This document shows, piece by piece, positions 1 through 15,100 of a stretch of 64,000 bases of DNA (the first letter of the stretch is position 1; every line of letters begins with the position of its first letter). Source of the stretch: Hymenolepis diminuta (lineage: Eukaryota; Platyhelminthes; Cestoda; Cyclophyllidea; Hymenolepididae); the NCBI GenBank assembly GCA_900708905.1, contig CAADRB010000074.1:360236-424235 (forward strand), read 5' to 3'. A program made the position numbers and the translations under genes. A model generated the notes under the pieces. The model was given only the letters and a program-made list of their open reading frames with translations, was not told where the DNA came from and ran no database searches.

Positions 1-173
1 TCGTGTTGGACAGTGGGGTTGGAAGTTGACCGACTCTTCTTTTTACTGCTTGAGGATAATGGAAGAGCAGCAGCGGAGGTGTCTTTCTTTGGTATGGAAG
101 TTGATGTATTGGTATGAGATTGCGTGTTGCTGTGCTTACATGGAATGGATCCTGTCCCTTCTACGGTTGACTT
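1..173 (-). CDS. NIPBL: NIPBL exon 26, partial (tail continues past the window edge)
   Basis: Residues 3054-3110 and on. CTAACTTCTAG is the acceptor. In phase 0 the frame is open to the edge: KSTVEGTGSIPCKHSNTQSH, then many Ser/Thr and LSSSSKKKSRSTSN. The Ser/Lys-rich composition matches exon 25. No homology supports it, only phase, acceptor and composition, so it is less certain than the rest. Confidence 0.6.
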
Positions 174-3100
174 CTAGAAGTTAGGTGACAGAAAAATTCA
201 GAAAACCAAAAATAGATACATAATTTCATAAAACGGAGCCTCTATATTTCGGTAATATGTGGCTGGTCCACGACTTTATTTCTTAGCTGTCATATCAAAG
301 AAAGCTTATTCGAATATTGCATCAAACTTCCATGAAATGAGTTAATGAACACTGCATAGGAAGTAAACCAATCTGACTACATTCTCCCTTTGTGATCTGT
401 GTTCAGAGGTCCTCAACTATGCAATAAAACAAACACCACATGTAAATCGCGTCAAGCACAAACAAAACAACACACCTGGGTGTGGCCTGAATTCATATTC
501 ACAACTGACAGACATCCCGGCAATGCTTCGCTAATTTCGACGTGTTGCTCCTAATTTATGACCTCACATTTAGTGCAGTATGTTATGTCTACATTGTTGT
601 TTATTAATATCAAGTGTCACGACTTCATCTAAGTCATTAATAAACGAAATTAAAATTTACATGTTTAGAAGATTTGGCGGATGGAGAATGACGTTTCTTT
701 TTCCTTTCATATTTTCCCCCAAATTGGCTGGAACCATCACTAAGGGATGAAAGACTATCACTCAAATCGTCTGCTTTATCGTCATTGCTTTCAAATGCGG
801 AGCGTCGAGATTGTTGCTTAGAAGATATATGACCAGCTTTCGAAGATATTTTGGCTTGGGAACGGTAGTGTTCGTTGTGCGATGATTTGACTGAAAGGGA
901 AAAAAAACACTTAAAATGTATATCGCTAGCCTACTTTAAACACTATAAGTATAAAGGTGATAAAGTTTATAGAATGTCTCAAGCATAAAATTATTAAAAC
1001 TTAGGTATTAAATTTGTGACGACTAGCAAAAACTAATGTGTTCCCATTCTATGAGAATTCAGTTATGCGCTCTGGCTCGCACACTCAAGTCTCGTGATCA
1101 GTGACGCAAAATCGTTAAGAAGTCCATTAATGTGAAAATTCATTGAAGTGTTTTCCACCTCGCCTTCCATCTAGAAATTATTCACTAAGAGAATTCTTTC
1201 CGGGTGGTCTAAATTAAGAACAGCAGCAATATAAAAAAGACGACCAAATCTTAAATGACGGACCACCCATATTACTGAAAGCATTAAGGAGAACGTCAGA
1301 GGAAGAAAACCCGGCGCGCCAAAAAGATCACAATTATCAGGAGAAATGAAAACAAAGTTGAATCAGACCTCCGATGGATAGCAGAGGAACGAAACCAAGA
1401 TTAAATAATAAATTATGATCCATTACAAATGGAGATGGGCTCAATCAATCCAGTTGTCTATTTTCATTTCAGAATTAAAACAACTAGTCAGCAGAGTAAG
1501 TATAAAACTACTGAAAGAGAAGGATACCATTGCAACCTAGATTTTTTTATCGTAAAAAAGCATCTGAACATAGGGAACAGTAAAATAACTAAATAAGAAG
1601 TGAAGGTAAAGGACCGAGTAGAATTTGAGAATAAGGTTAGAACATCAACAGAGTCTTCATTTAATTTCACGGATCAAGGTGTACACATTTTATTTAATGA
1701 ATATAGTTCGCCGCTTGAAGCCTTTTTCATAATGATGTATGAAATAGAGTAATTATAATGAATTACAAGCAAATTACGATACAACTAAAAAGCCGAACAC
1801 TCGAATAAGCTTGATTTTCATTTAAGTTAGGCAGATGGATCAGAAGTAGCTATATTTTCCCATGCCCAGAGAGCCTAGTAAATATTTACTACCTAGGAAT
1901 GTGGCCCACAATGGATTATGTCTGATACGGGAGAAAGAAAACAAACGGTGGAACAGCAGAGATTTACCCATATGCCGAAAAGGGAAATATTTTCAGAGGG
2001 AGCAACTCTGAAAGTCACATCAACACGCAGTATACAAAATTAGATAAATTGAAATAATGGTGGGGAGTTATAAAGATTGGCCAGTGAAGAAAGGCGCTAT
2101 CAGCCAATCTCTTAAACTTGTGATCCTTCTTCCCATCGAATGAACTAGACCTCGTTTGTGAAATTATAAATTCCAAATTACTTGACGGTTAAAAATTAAA
2201 ATTCAGTGTGCTATTTCTTTAAACTAATCTCCAGCCTAACTAATCGGTATAGAATGGAAGAGACTGAGTTTCCGCAAGTTTACAGTTTGAAGAACGACTT
2301 AACTAAGATAATCAAATAATATTCATTCCACTAACTAAAAATAAAGGGAATTTGACAGGATACCTCAACAAGTTAGCAAAAAGAATGCTGACTGATGCGA
2401 CCATTTACTCAAATTGTTGATGAAAAAATGATTCCACGGAAATTCAGACCAAAGGAAACCATAATAACAGCACTATTGTAGTCTTAATAGTCCTCAAAAT
2501 GGTAACAAATTCACCAAACTCAACATCAGCACAGAATAAAGTGAATATCATTAATTTACTCCAAGTGATGCAAAGAAAAGACTCATAGTTTTAAATGTAT
2601 TTTAACAAGTGCAATAAATTGTTAGTTTAATTTTTGTCAGATAGAAATCATTCATTTCTGTCCAAAAAGCACCAGCAATGAATTATTTGGCACAACAAAG
2701 TTAAAAATAAAATATCTCACTCATACATGAGATCATGCTTTCACAAATTCATAGTTCGAAGATCGTTGATTTAACAGTAAAAATAAATAAATTTTTAATC
2801 GAATGATGCTGAGTATGCTAACTGAAAATGAAGCTAGTTAAAATTTGATGGGATGCTTTCATCAGTCAGTAAGACAATGCATTTAGAATAAAAAGAATGT
2901 CTATTTCTGACGACTGCAAAACTAAGTCACTCATAGGACCGTAAATGCTACTAAAAGAGAGAGGCTTGTTTCAATACTCACGACATTCAAACTTACATAC
3001 AACTTCACACTTGTCTAAATTGTAATTGATTAAATATACGGAACAGGGTTGTAAATCGCACTTAATCGAACACACAAAGACTAGTTCCGATTTTAGTTGC

Positions 3101-6100
3101 ATGCATATGTTTTTTATGCAAATCACCGATATACTTTGTCGGTTCCGAGACCACTTTGAGGTGCCTTATCGCCCCTCGTTTTATGATGAGTCAGCCACAA
3201 TTCACACCATAAAAACGGGGCAGAATGAGAATGAAGCGCTGCGAAAATACACCGACGAACATTACCTGACTGCCCTCTCTAACATCAAATAACGAAAATG
3301 CGACAAACCATAAGGATTTAGGCACAAGGAGAAAGAAAAAACCACTTTAGAGAATCGATCAAGTTAGACTTCGAGATATTCCCATACAAAACTAATGATT
3401 CCTCTAGGAGCTAGCCTTTGCAATAGCCATTCCAATTCAAAAGATCAAGAGTTCAGTTGAGAACAAGAATATTATAGACCACCGTATTTAACAAGAGAGA
3501 AACTGTCATGCAACAAAGGGTCAAATAACGTATGACCGCATCTGTTACCTTGTGGATTTGAAAAAATTCACATCCGAAAGTGGTGAGATCAAAATAAATG
3601 AACATTTGTTCTTGTGCTTATACACAAGAGGAATCTTTAGTAGGTAATTTTTAAAAATGCAAGTAGGAAGGAAAATATACTTTGAATAATTATAAAATAT
3701 CCCACGATTATTAAAATCTAATAGATTTAACGGAGGCAAATCCTCCTTCTCACTCTTAGAAGAGGTTTTCTTAAAAAGATAACCAAAAGATTCGTCAACT
3801 TCCTAAATCAGAACAATAAAGAACTAATATCCAGGCAGCAGTATGGGGAAGATAAAGATGAGCAAAACATAGCCTAACCAACCCGCAGAAATGGAGATTT
3901 TCCTGATCACTAATGAGTGCATGACCAGCACAGATAGTGTTCATGATAAAACTGGCTATCATAATTCCCGACCACTTATTCTCATTATCATTGTATACAT
4001 TGAACTGTTCAACGAATTCCGACTTCACTTTCATATAAAAAATCTGGACAGGTAACTAGAACTAAAGCTAAGGCAGTGACGTAGGTAATGATGACCATTA
4101 CAATTACTGAACGTAAGATTAAAAGATTACCTCTACTCTTTTCGCCATCTTTATTTGTAGGGGTTGCGACCAAAGCCTTTTTCTGTTGTGGGCCATCTCC
4201 ACCAGATGCAACTGTAGACCGTGAAGATCCAGACTGAGCAGCAACAGACTGATCAGTATTCAACGGCATGTTACTGGAAGTGGAGTTGTCCAGTTCATCG
4301 TCCGCCCCGTCAACTGTGAGAAGTTGCCTATGGACTTGGAGTGCCAATCGAAGTATCGTGCTGTCTGAGATTGAGGATGAGGTGACCCGGCTGGAAGTGA
4401 CACGTGGCCAGGCGGGATCAAGAGCACATTGAGCGACGAGCGGGGGGATATAGATCAGATGATAGAGTACGCCAGAATTGAGAGTTCGGGCTGAGGGCGC
4501 CGGAATAAATCGTTGGTAGTGCTTGTCCTCTGAGGAAAATGAGTAGGAACCCAGTTTGCTAGAGAGCAAAAATAAAGAGATTTTGTACCATATTCTAGAA
4601 CACATATTCAAAACTTGAAACGCAGATTCATTTATGCCTATGAAAACGTTCTTGCTTTGAATATTCGGTAAATTCGTGGAAACTAAGTAGCCTCAGGTAT
4701 TTCGATTCACATATATCCACTATGTTAGCAGATTTGATTTACGAGAAAGTGACTGGATAAAGCAATGCATTGATTGCCCTAACCTGTAGCTAACCGACTG
4801 AAGGTGATAAAAGTAGGACAAGAGAAGATAGTACTCAAGATACTGACTCTCATCACGAATTGGATTAAAAGTATCTCCATGGCGATTAGTCCATGTGCTT
4901 CCATGGTTATTTAAATCACGTATCGTTCATAATTCTGTTAAAGCTAATGCGGCCACAGAAGAAGGCTATCATAAGATATAACGAAAAGCTATTTCCTGAA
5001 ATCAACTTCGGCCATCGATCCTCGTGCGCGTAGAGATATATCTAATCGAACTGCTATGTTTATTCTAACTACTAACAATCAAATTGAGTAGACTGTAATT
5101 CAGCTTAACCAATAGGTAGAAATAGTAAATCATGAAATCGAAGCTAGAAATGAAAATAATACAGCCAAACCATGGAGACTCATAACTAGGAAGCCTTATT
5201 AATTTAATAAGACTCTCCTCTAAGTGTGTCACATTAAAAGAATATCTTGCTGTCTCTCACACTCGATCACCGGCACTGGTTCACACACAAACATACTTTT
5301 ACGAAAGCAAGTAGTGACTCGATGTGCATTTCACAAGTCTACATAATTAAAATGTATACTGAACAGAATCTTGTTCGATAGTAGGGTCTAGCAAAATGAG
5401 CAGTGGAGCGAGTTTATGATCAAGGGAAAAATAGTAAGGCCCTATAAAGGTTATTCAATATTCTGTGTAAGCAAAGTATCTGGTATCCATGCTATAGAAT
5501 AATATATTATGGTTATATGAAGTTTCAAGCCAGAGAATTCCAAGTCCGTTGAAGAGAAGCACCCATTTTGACCAGAAGAATAGCATTCTGAAGCCTCTGA
5601 TGAAAAACCCGCGTTCTAATACCCCTACCGGTGATGTTCATGCACTTCACTGCATGTGAAGGAAATCTCATGCTTAATTTGGTAAACGTGTAACCCTAAC
5701 TTAATGAAAGTTTAATTTTACGATCTACACATCGGATATCTCAGTTCGAGATGAAAAAGGGAGCGAAAGAACACCTAGGTCATGTTCTCACAAAACAAAC
5801 CCTACTTACGCCCTTGAAATATTCAAACGAATCAACAAAATAAACCTAAGGGAAAAGCAGCAGACGTGAGAAACAAAAATGTCAATTTTTCAAAGGGAAA
5901 TATTTAAGAAAACATTTTTCCTATACGGATATAATATTTCCGCCCGGGCATTTTACTTAAACACAAAAGCGGGTATGGTCACGCAGAAGACGACTGAACA
6001 GGTCAATCAACTTTACCTGAACACTAGCAGGTAAAGGAAAAAAATGCGCCCAAATTCAGCTATTACTGTCGGAAGAATAAAAAAGTCATAAAGAGATTAC

Positions 6101-9100
6101 AATGAATATTTACGAAAAGGTAATAGGTCATAACCACCGAAATAACATCTCTCAGAAAAGTCCAATCTAAATCATACAGATGAAGGTAATTTACCACTCA
6201 ACAGCCTCCAAACTAAATCCCGAACATTTAAAAGCTATGTAAGTTTTAAGAACAAAGAGGAATCAATCGAGGGGAATGATTAACTTTCCATCTCCTCTCC
6301 TAGTCTCAAGAGTCAGATATGAACTGGAACTGACCAACTGCGAGTGAACAATTGTATTTAATAATAATTACTGGGGAACATTAAAGATATTGTCTCTGAA
6401 ACTATAAAATCGAAGCAGCAGTATTAAAAAAATAAATTCAAGAGATTAAGTCAGTTTTTCGCTTACTTGCTAGTTACATCATAAGCCTCTTCGAGGTACT
6501 TGCGAAGGGACATCAGAAGGAGACAAGGTGGTGCTTGGCGAACAACTTTCTCTCGAAACAGTTGGCGTTTCTCTGCAGCTACCGGTCGATTTATACGATC
6601 AATAACCTTATTCTCTATTGCTCCAACGTCAGAAGGCATTGACGACCGAATAAAGAGTTCAGATTCTACATCCTCGAGAAGATTGGCGATCTGAAGAGGG
6701 AGAAAAACATCAATAGGCCTACTTTAAAAAGCATACTCGTGAGGCCACAAGCAAAAATCATGCTAATCTGTAAAGAAATTTGACAATTTCAAGTAAGGAA
6801 TGATCTTTGAGCTGAAATTGTCCACGTAGAACAATCTATCGAATCTACTTTGTTCTTTCTATTGGAAGCAGTGATGGAAGTATTATAGGTGTAGGTATTG
6901 CTCAAGAACAAATATTTGATTTGCATCAGCATCAACGAGCTGAATAAAAGTAATAAAAGCATTTTATTCGATATCACTTATGTGGAATTATGTACCTTTA
7001 TCTTATGATGAGTGTCTGTTTTTCTTAGACCTATTTCTTATTGATGATAACGCACAAAGCACCGATAAGTCATACTTTTTAAAATTGGGCCTCTATTTAT
7101 TTAAAGAAATATATAAAAAATACGATCTTGTGACCACTTTCTAGGCGGGTGTTGATTTTTCTTTCTTTTGGGACCGAAATAGTATGCAGCGTAGGAACCC
7201 TCTTTTGCGAACTGAAAAAGGTAATTTGATAATCGCAAAGAAAGAATAATTGACTAACTTATTGTTTGGGAATAAATGGTCTTTTGACCTTCGTCTAGGT
7301 AACTGCTGATAAGTCACAACGAAGATGATTTTTTTGTCTTCACATGATGAAAAGCAGGAACTATAAAAACATCAGGTTCAAACACTGTTTTACTGAATTT
7401 GGGGAGCACGTCAAATAAAACAGTGTTCAAGTCTATAAAACATTTATGAGGGGATCTTATCTGGAGATAAACACTTCAAAGAGTACTATCAAAATAGTTA
7501 TATTCATTTAGGTAAAAATAAGTGAAAGCGGGGTTTTAAAAAAAATGTGAAATTGGATTATAAAACCTCGTATTTTGGAAAAAAAAAAGGTTACGCAACA
7601 AGAACAAATATTAACAAATTGATGTTGATATATGGCTCTTTATTCTTGCAAAATCTGTAAAATTTACCCATCTATGAGCAAGACGAGTGTTGGAAAACAT
7701 ACTTTTCAAATTAACTCTGATGATGCTAGTAACACAAACTATTGACGTTTACGTAAAGTCTAAAGTTGATGATCACGTAAACCCCAGCCACATCGATAAG
7801 CCATAAACTTGCACGAAGAGTAGTTCAATCAACCAAACATGGAAGGAAATTGACTAGATTATCACATATTCTTAACTCCAGGGCTCATACTGAGATGGAT
7901 TATGGCCATGCTGATGAGATGGCCACTTCTTTTCACCCTTCATATTCTTTGCTTCTTAATCCACTGAAAGATGAATCCCTATGCGTTTCCAACATTTTTA
8001 CCTATGTCATTATTGATCTCACAGTGACACTTGAAGTGTTTGACCCTGCTGCAACCTCAGGTTCCCCGTAAAGAACCGTAATGTACCTTCAAGTGGTTTA
8101 TTTTAATTAGCGGGATAAGCTAATTAAATGGTCCTTATATGACCGCTGATAGGGCTCAGTTTCCCCGCAGCGATATCCGGAACTATTCCATCTATTTATG
8201 TTACTCCTTGTCTATGAAACTATATAAGCCCTCTTTTATACACATATACGCGCTTTCTCTCCTGAATTCTCATCTTGGTTTATTTAATACACTTCGGCCC
8301 ACACAACTCTTTGTGTTCTACTTATTGAATTGTCCTTTGCTGTTGCTGGTGCCTTACACCACCTTTAAGTCTTCACATATCTTATAGATTTTATATCCTT
8401 TCATATTTATATGCCTTATCTATGTGACGTTAAATAATTAAGATCTACTTAGGTCAGGCCTCCTGCGATCAGATGCAACAAAGAAATCGAACGCGGACAT
8501 TGTTAAATTAGTGTAAAAACCATCGAAATTGTGCCAGAAATAGATCAGAGATGAGAGTTGAATTAATTGCGACACTCAAGGGGTTAATCGCAGTGTCTCG
8601 AAAAAGCGATTTGACACTAATAAAGAGAGAGTGAACTAATAGTTTATAATGATGCTAAAGCTAAAGTACTAAGTAAAATAAATAAACATTGCGCAAACTC
8701 AATGAGTGGAATAACCGATTGCACTGATTAAATCTTTTAATAAATGAAGTAGCATGATTCGAGTTTCTCAGTAATTCTGCTCCACTACCTAAAATAATTT
8801 TTTTAACGGTTTCCTAAACAGGTTCAGGAGTTATTACTCCATATAAAGATCTCCAGACGTTTACGAACGTATGAAGTTATTAACGAACTAATAATTTTGG
8901 AAACTTGTTCTTTAAGTATAACGATGACAGATCGTTACAGAATTACATGCTAAGGTCTAACCAGAGACCGCCAATAAATGCAGTGCAAAATTCAGTGCCT
9001 CAGATTCTGTTAAGGAGTCCCGATTGGTTTAGGAAGCTGCAGACGAAAGCTTACATATAAACCAAATTTCAAATACAATCTAATGTTCTGAGTATTCTAC

Positions 9101-12100
9101 TTTTATGTGCCTTATAATTATTTAAACAGAGAACTACTTAATAACCCTCTCCCCACTCCCCAATTAACCGGAGGGAAACGCCAATGTTTGTTGACATTAA
9201 AAGGCGCCAAACATTAAGTTTAGCAAGAAGGCTTGACGCAGACTGATCGCAAAAGCACCAACGTTACTTTAAATGTGAAATTTAAGATAAACACTTGAAA
9301 TAGTACACACAGGATGTCACTATGAAATAGAGTGATGTGAAAATCTAATGCAGCAAAAGTTCAATAGGAGCGTAATGCTTCGATGAGAAAGAGAAAGTAA
9401 GAAATTTAAGAAAATGAAATCGTCTGCGTTAAAAATTTTATTATTAGTAGGAGACCTAAGGATATCATTAATAATTTAATTATGCCACACATTAAGTAAT
9501 TAAAACCGCATGTCAGAACGCGAACATAATTGTTTTGAATTGCATTTCAAATTGAAAAATGTTTGAGTAAGTAATATTTAAGACCACAACTCTTCGACAG
9601 CAAATCTTCAAACCGTTTGACATAAAAGCCAGCATTTGATAAAAACAAAACCGTAACGACTAGTCCAATAAATTTGGATAACTTCTCAAACGCCTATGAA
9701 CTGTTCTTATTACTTCAATGTGATATCAGCGTGGTACATCAACGTTATATCAAGTAAAAGAGAGAAGAGAATACTCACCTTTCGATCATAAACAGGGGGC
9801 AGATCAGTGGCATTGTCAGCATCCCCCAAATGAACAGACTCCGTTTTAAGATGAGCCGAGGAGAGAAGACAATCCTGTAGACTACGGGCAATAGCTGAGC
9901 CAATCGTGCTCACACGAATGTCTAGTATTCGAGCCAGATAGTAGATCTCATCCAGGGTCTTGTAAGGAAAGTGAGCCAGTTGATCGCATATGAAGATAAG
10001 CTCTTGAAGACCGTTATCTCCGGATGGTGAGTCAGAATTGGCTGAATTAACTGCCGCAGAAGATTTTTTTGAAGAAGGTCCATTGTCTGAGGCGTAGGAA
10101 GAGCTCGATTGAGAATTCTATGATGAAAAAAACAAATAGCGGTTATTGCACATTAATCAAATTATTGGATTTGTGTCTCACATGCACAATCATTCAGAAC
10201 GAATAAAATGGACGTTAGGTCATTTGGAATTTCGAAGGGAACAGCAATCGTACTATGCATCAACAATCACTAGTCAACGTTTAAAATCAAATTTATTTTA
10301 TTCCTAAATGGTTCAAAGAACTATCACTGGCATAATATAATCATCATTATTAAAATTACATTAAGCGAGTTACAGAAAGCGTAGAAATTTAATTAAAAGC
10401 ACAAAATAAACAACTGGTTATTAGCCTAGTAAGATATATCATCCACATGGACTTGTGTTCCAGATGTCCGATATCGAGAATTTAACTAGAACACTGAAAG
10501 CAGAAAGAATACTACATGTAAAAAAGAATAGTAATAACCTCGAAAAATAGCGACTCGCTGTTTACTACACTCCGTTCAAAAGCATACTTTTAGAAGACAA
10601 TATTGATAATTACTGTCGTCATTGTTTATGAAAAGTGGATTACTTAAAACACCTAAAGAGCACTCCGCCAAAAAATCAGAAGTCGACTGTTTCAATTAGA
10701 CAGGCTTCCAGAGGGAATTAAAGATAATTCAAGTACAAGATTCCCGTAGATATGCTCTAATATTAAAAAAATAGAAACAAGTAGCAATATTCTAATACTT
10801 AAGTTTAAATGTACTAAACAGACTAATTTGCCACAGACTTTCATCATTGACATCGCCATAATACACTGTCTAATCAAAATTTACTAGTGAATGTCACAAA
10901 CGCACAGGCAGCATAACCTCACACAAAAGCCAACTTATCAAATCACATAGCATTAAAGAAATTCCAATCCAGGGTATCAGCACTAATTCTACTATTACCA
11001 ATAGGCCTATGCTTGTCCGTTCACATACGCATAGGCAAGCCATAACAGCGTTGGTAACAGTAAGCATCATTTGACATACTCGCTTCCGTTCCTTATTGGG
11101 TAGCCAGATTGATTGGAGCCTGCATACAGCCTGACAAAACACGCGCGCATATACAAGATGCCATCAAATGGTAAACTGGTCAGATAAACATTGATAAGAC
11201 AGGAATCAAATAGTGATAGGGCTTATGACGTCACCTATTTGAATATCAACTTCAACTATCATTACATTTTTTTCCAAAAGATAAGTGGAGAAAAGCATAT
11301 TCAAACTGTGGCTGGTATTAACCATCTTAATCTCACACAAGTAATGATTAGACAGTAATAAAAGCCTGACAGTGATAAGGATGACAAATACTGTTATTCC
11401 GAATAATTGCCTTTAAGTAATGGTGTCAAAGATAAAAGACACCAACAACTTTAAATTCTGCGCATTTTCTCGTTATTAGAATAGTTTTTTGAAATGTCTG
11501 GTCAGAATATTGCAAAAACCGATTGCGATTTTCCTCCTTAAAACCCTTCGAACTAGGTTCAACTCTAATACAGGAGCATCAAACATCTTAAACTAAGACT
11601 TTAAAACAAAAAAGGAACCAACCACGATTTTATTCACGAGAAATTTTAGATTTTCAAGGCCAAAACACTTCTTTGATTTAAATGTCATCTGTGCATTGTT
11701 TTATTAAATCAACCATATAAAAGCAAATTGGTTGCGAAATTAACTGCCTAAACATCACTCCTACTCATCTGGTATTTCAGAAGAGATTGCTGAGGGAAAG
11801 CCTTTTTGATCGCAACTACGAAAGGAAATATTTAAGTCAACTAATAAGCTATAACCCGCGGATACACAAATTCTGAATCCAGCACCGGCTATATCGAAGC
11901 ATTAGAAAAAAGGAGATCTTACGCAGTCGTTATCAAAGAGGTTGACTAAATTTGAGATGAGAGATCGACGATGCTGTTTATTTGACTGGAGAAGACTGTA
12001 GGTCGGGTGATTTAGAGCAGTGGGTCGCACAGGTATCGTATCCGATTTCTCAGACCCAGTAGGGGGTTTATTGGCATACGCACCACGAATGAGAGTCTCT

Positions 12101-15100
12101 TGCTTGCCGTCACTATTATTACTTGGTGAGGTTGATGACGCAATGATCTTCTGCAGTTGGAATGCACTCCGAATACCCGGGGCAGCTTTCAACTGGAGGA
12201 AGAAAAGATTTTATTAGTGAATACAAACTGGTGCAATTCAAAATGCTGTAATGGAAACAAATATTCCTTCTAGGTCAAGGTATGAATTTTACATACCAGG
12301 AAAGGTGTTACCACAATTGAAACATCACTTATATACACGATGTCCTTAGTGAGATATCTAAGCATCACTATCGGATGCTGCTAATTTACAGTTGACGCAT
12401 CATATAACGAACACTTAACAAGGAATTCAACTAAAAATGGAACAAAAAATATACATTTGTTTAACATTTATTGATTGGATAATAAGATCTATGTAATGAA
12501 AAAATTGTAATATTGACTTCTTTTAATTTTCACCTAGCATAAGTCGACAGAAAGCCTATGCATTAGTTTTGAATGATGTACTTCTCAAAAAAAGCAGATC
12601 ACATACTGACCCATACAGTTTCTCTGTCTGGCTAATTCTGAAGTCAGTCAATGAATTTCACCCCACCGTACTGGAAGTGCACTTTCACTGCTCCATTATG
12701 ATTTATCTTCTTTGTCTGTGTTATACAATTTTCGTACCATCAATGCAGGCGCTTATTTCTTACACTGCCCACAACAATGCCGTTTTTACGTTCTTGTTAT
12801 TGTGTACAATTTACACACATTCCTCGACCTTTTGAATTTTAATAGGCCGTTACCTATTGTTAGCCATTAGTAACATCGCTAACTTGATAAGGATATTGGG
12901 CTTAGAATAAAAAACGCGTCCCTCTACCACCCTCTAACTAAAAATGCTATGAGATTAAAATAATTGGATTTTTTTTTCAAGACTCAGAAATGACTTACCT
13001 ACTTGCACGTCCGAAACCAGATAAGACCAGAGTGAATTTCTGAATTCTTAGTACGTATTCATATCATATACTTCATAGCTCAAGGTGGATATAGAAGAAC
13101 TCTCAGGCATCTAGGTAAAAAAGCCTTACGACTATTTTAACGAACAAACAGAAAATAACGGGATTTGATTTGCCGAGATCTAACATGCGCAAACAGATAG
13201 AAAATTACCAAATAAGGAACTAAGAAAGATGAAACCACAGGTCACAAATCATTTTCAAGATAGCTAACTACTCATTAAAATAATTGCAACCAACGATCAA
13301 CACTGTTGGCATTGTGTGTATCAAGCACAAGAGTCTGAATTTGACATCCATCGACGCGTATTTAATGATTGAAATGGGATTGCGGAACACGATTTTCTGG
13401 ATCACAGAGACTCAGTCTACGATAACCAATAAATGAATGAGCTTAGCGTAGGTGATTATTCTACAAGGTATTCGTGAAGAGTATAGCTAATAAATTGATT
13501 CTGAATAAATGAAATTGAAAATTTGGGAAAAACTTTATCTTATCTAAATGGTACTTGAATTACTCAGCCACCACATACACGGTAAGGTTACGCAGTTTCA
13601 TTCACATACCACCACAAAAAACGATACATATACACTAATATTTTCCTACTTTTTCTGTAGTTTTTGAATCATTGGCTTCTACAAAAGCACATAATATCAG
13701 CACATAGAGCGGTAATTTCTTAGAAGTCCCTCCTTTCCTCTTTATCTCTGTATCCCGGTTAAAGGAGACAATCAATTTTCCGACCAGTGGTGATTTTTTA
13801 TAAGCAAGGTCACTTTGGATTTGGAGGGAAGTTTGCTAGGCCACCCGCGTACAGTTTTTAATACCTTCACTTCTAGTTTTGTGCTGACAAAGCTGTTGGT
13901 GAAAAAATCCTACGGGATGATTAGGAGGCTGAAATGAAAAGAAGTAGCGGACTTGACAGGCAAGTAAATCATAATTAATGTGAGGAGTCCTCTCTACTGA
14001 AACTATGGAGGTGGGAAAAAGTGAAGCGTTAAATTTGCACACAAGAGATCTGATTCAATTTTAACTAGGGAAAATGATTCATCAAATTGGTTTGTAGAAA
14101 CCGTTCAAATAATAAAATAATTTTTAAAATATGTATATGCCTAAATCATTAGATAATGCCGGTAAAATTAACAGGAAATAATATGAACGCCGAATAAGAC
14201 GACTATTTAAACATCTCAAAAGACAAATCGGAGAACATTACTGTAAGTCATAAATTATACCTTATTTCTATGGAGATTTATCACATTTCGGTCTTTCCAT
14301 AATGGTACTAAAGGTGTCTGGTGACAACATCTTAAAACTCTCCTGAGTAATGCGGGAATACTAATCTTAAGAATATGCCCTCACAGATAAGAGGATTCTC
14401 ATGAATAATTGCTTAGCCAATCTTCAAGAAGACTTAATCCTGGTTTTCTTCCATTAAACTAGAAAGAAAACATGCGAAAAGTCATTACCAAGGAATTCTT
14501 TTGGTGTGACAGACCTAGTCTGTGTGACAGCAAAGCAGTAGTAATCTTGGGCCTTTTCGATAAGAACTTCGAAAAAATTCCATTCCTACATGGTACCTTT
14601 TTGAATAGTATGTTTAGTAATAAGTATCGAAACTGTGATCGTATTTTTCTCCCTGCACATTAAATTAACGCCCCACCCTAGAAGGGCCTAATTCTACGCA
14701 GAACAGACTGTGTCTGAATTTAAGAACAGTTAGATAAATTGTGAAGGAATTTGTTATGTAAATAAGGAAAACAGTGAACGAATGTACACAATCATGTGAT
14801 GTATAAAAACTAAATTTTATTAATCCTATTAACCAGGAAGTTAAGGAAATAAGGCGAAATCAATTTAACCACCCTAAACGCATAGCAATGCTACGGAAAT
14901 AGCACGAGTGTTAAAAGCTATAAGAATCGTGTCCAGGGGAATGGATTACCATATACAGAAAAAGGTGAAAGTAACCACATTAATATACCAAATGAGAGAT
15001 AATCAGCAAGATTAACTAGCTTAAAATAGAATTTCTTACAATTCCGATATTAAAGCTTCGCCTTTTAGTGTAGATAGCTAAAACGGCGGCGTAGTGATTA

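Noticed and set aside
10692..11142. Two hydrophobic minus-strand frames in NIPBL intron 21, considered as a nested membrane protein or transposon remnant
   Set aside because: No recognisable motif. Composition matches the T-rich transcript strand of this intron.
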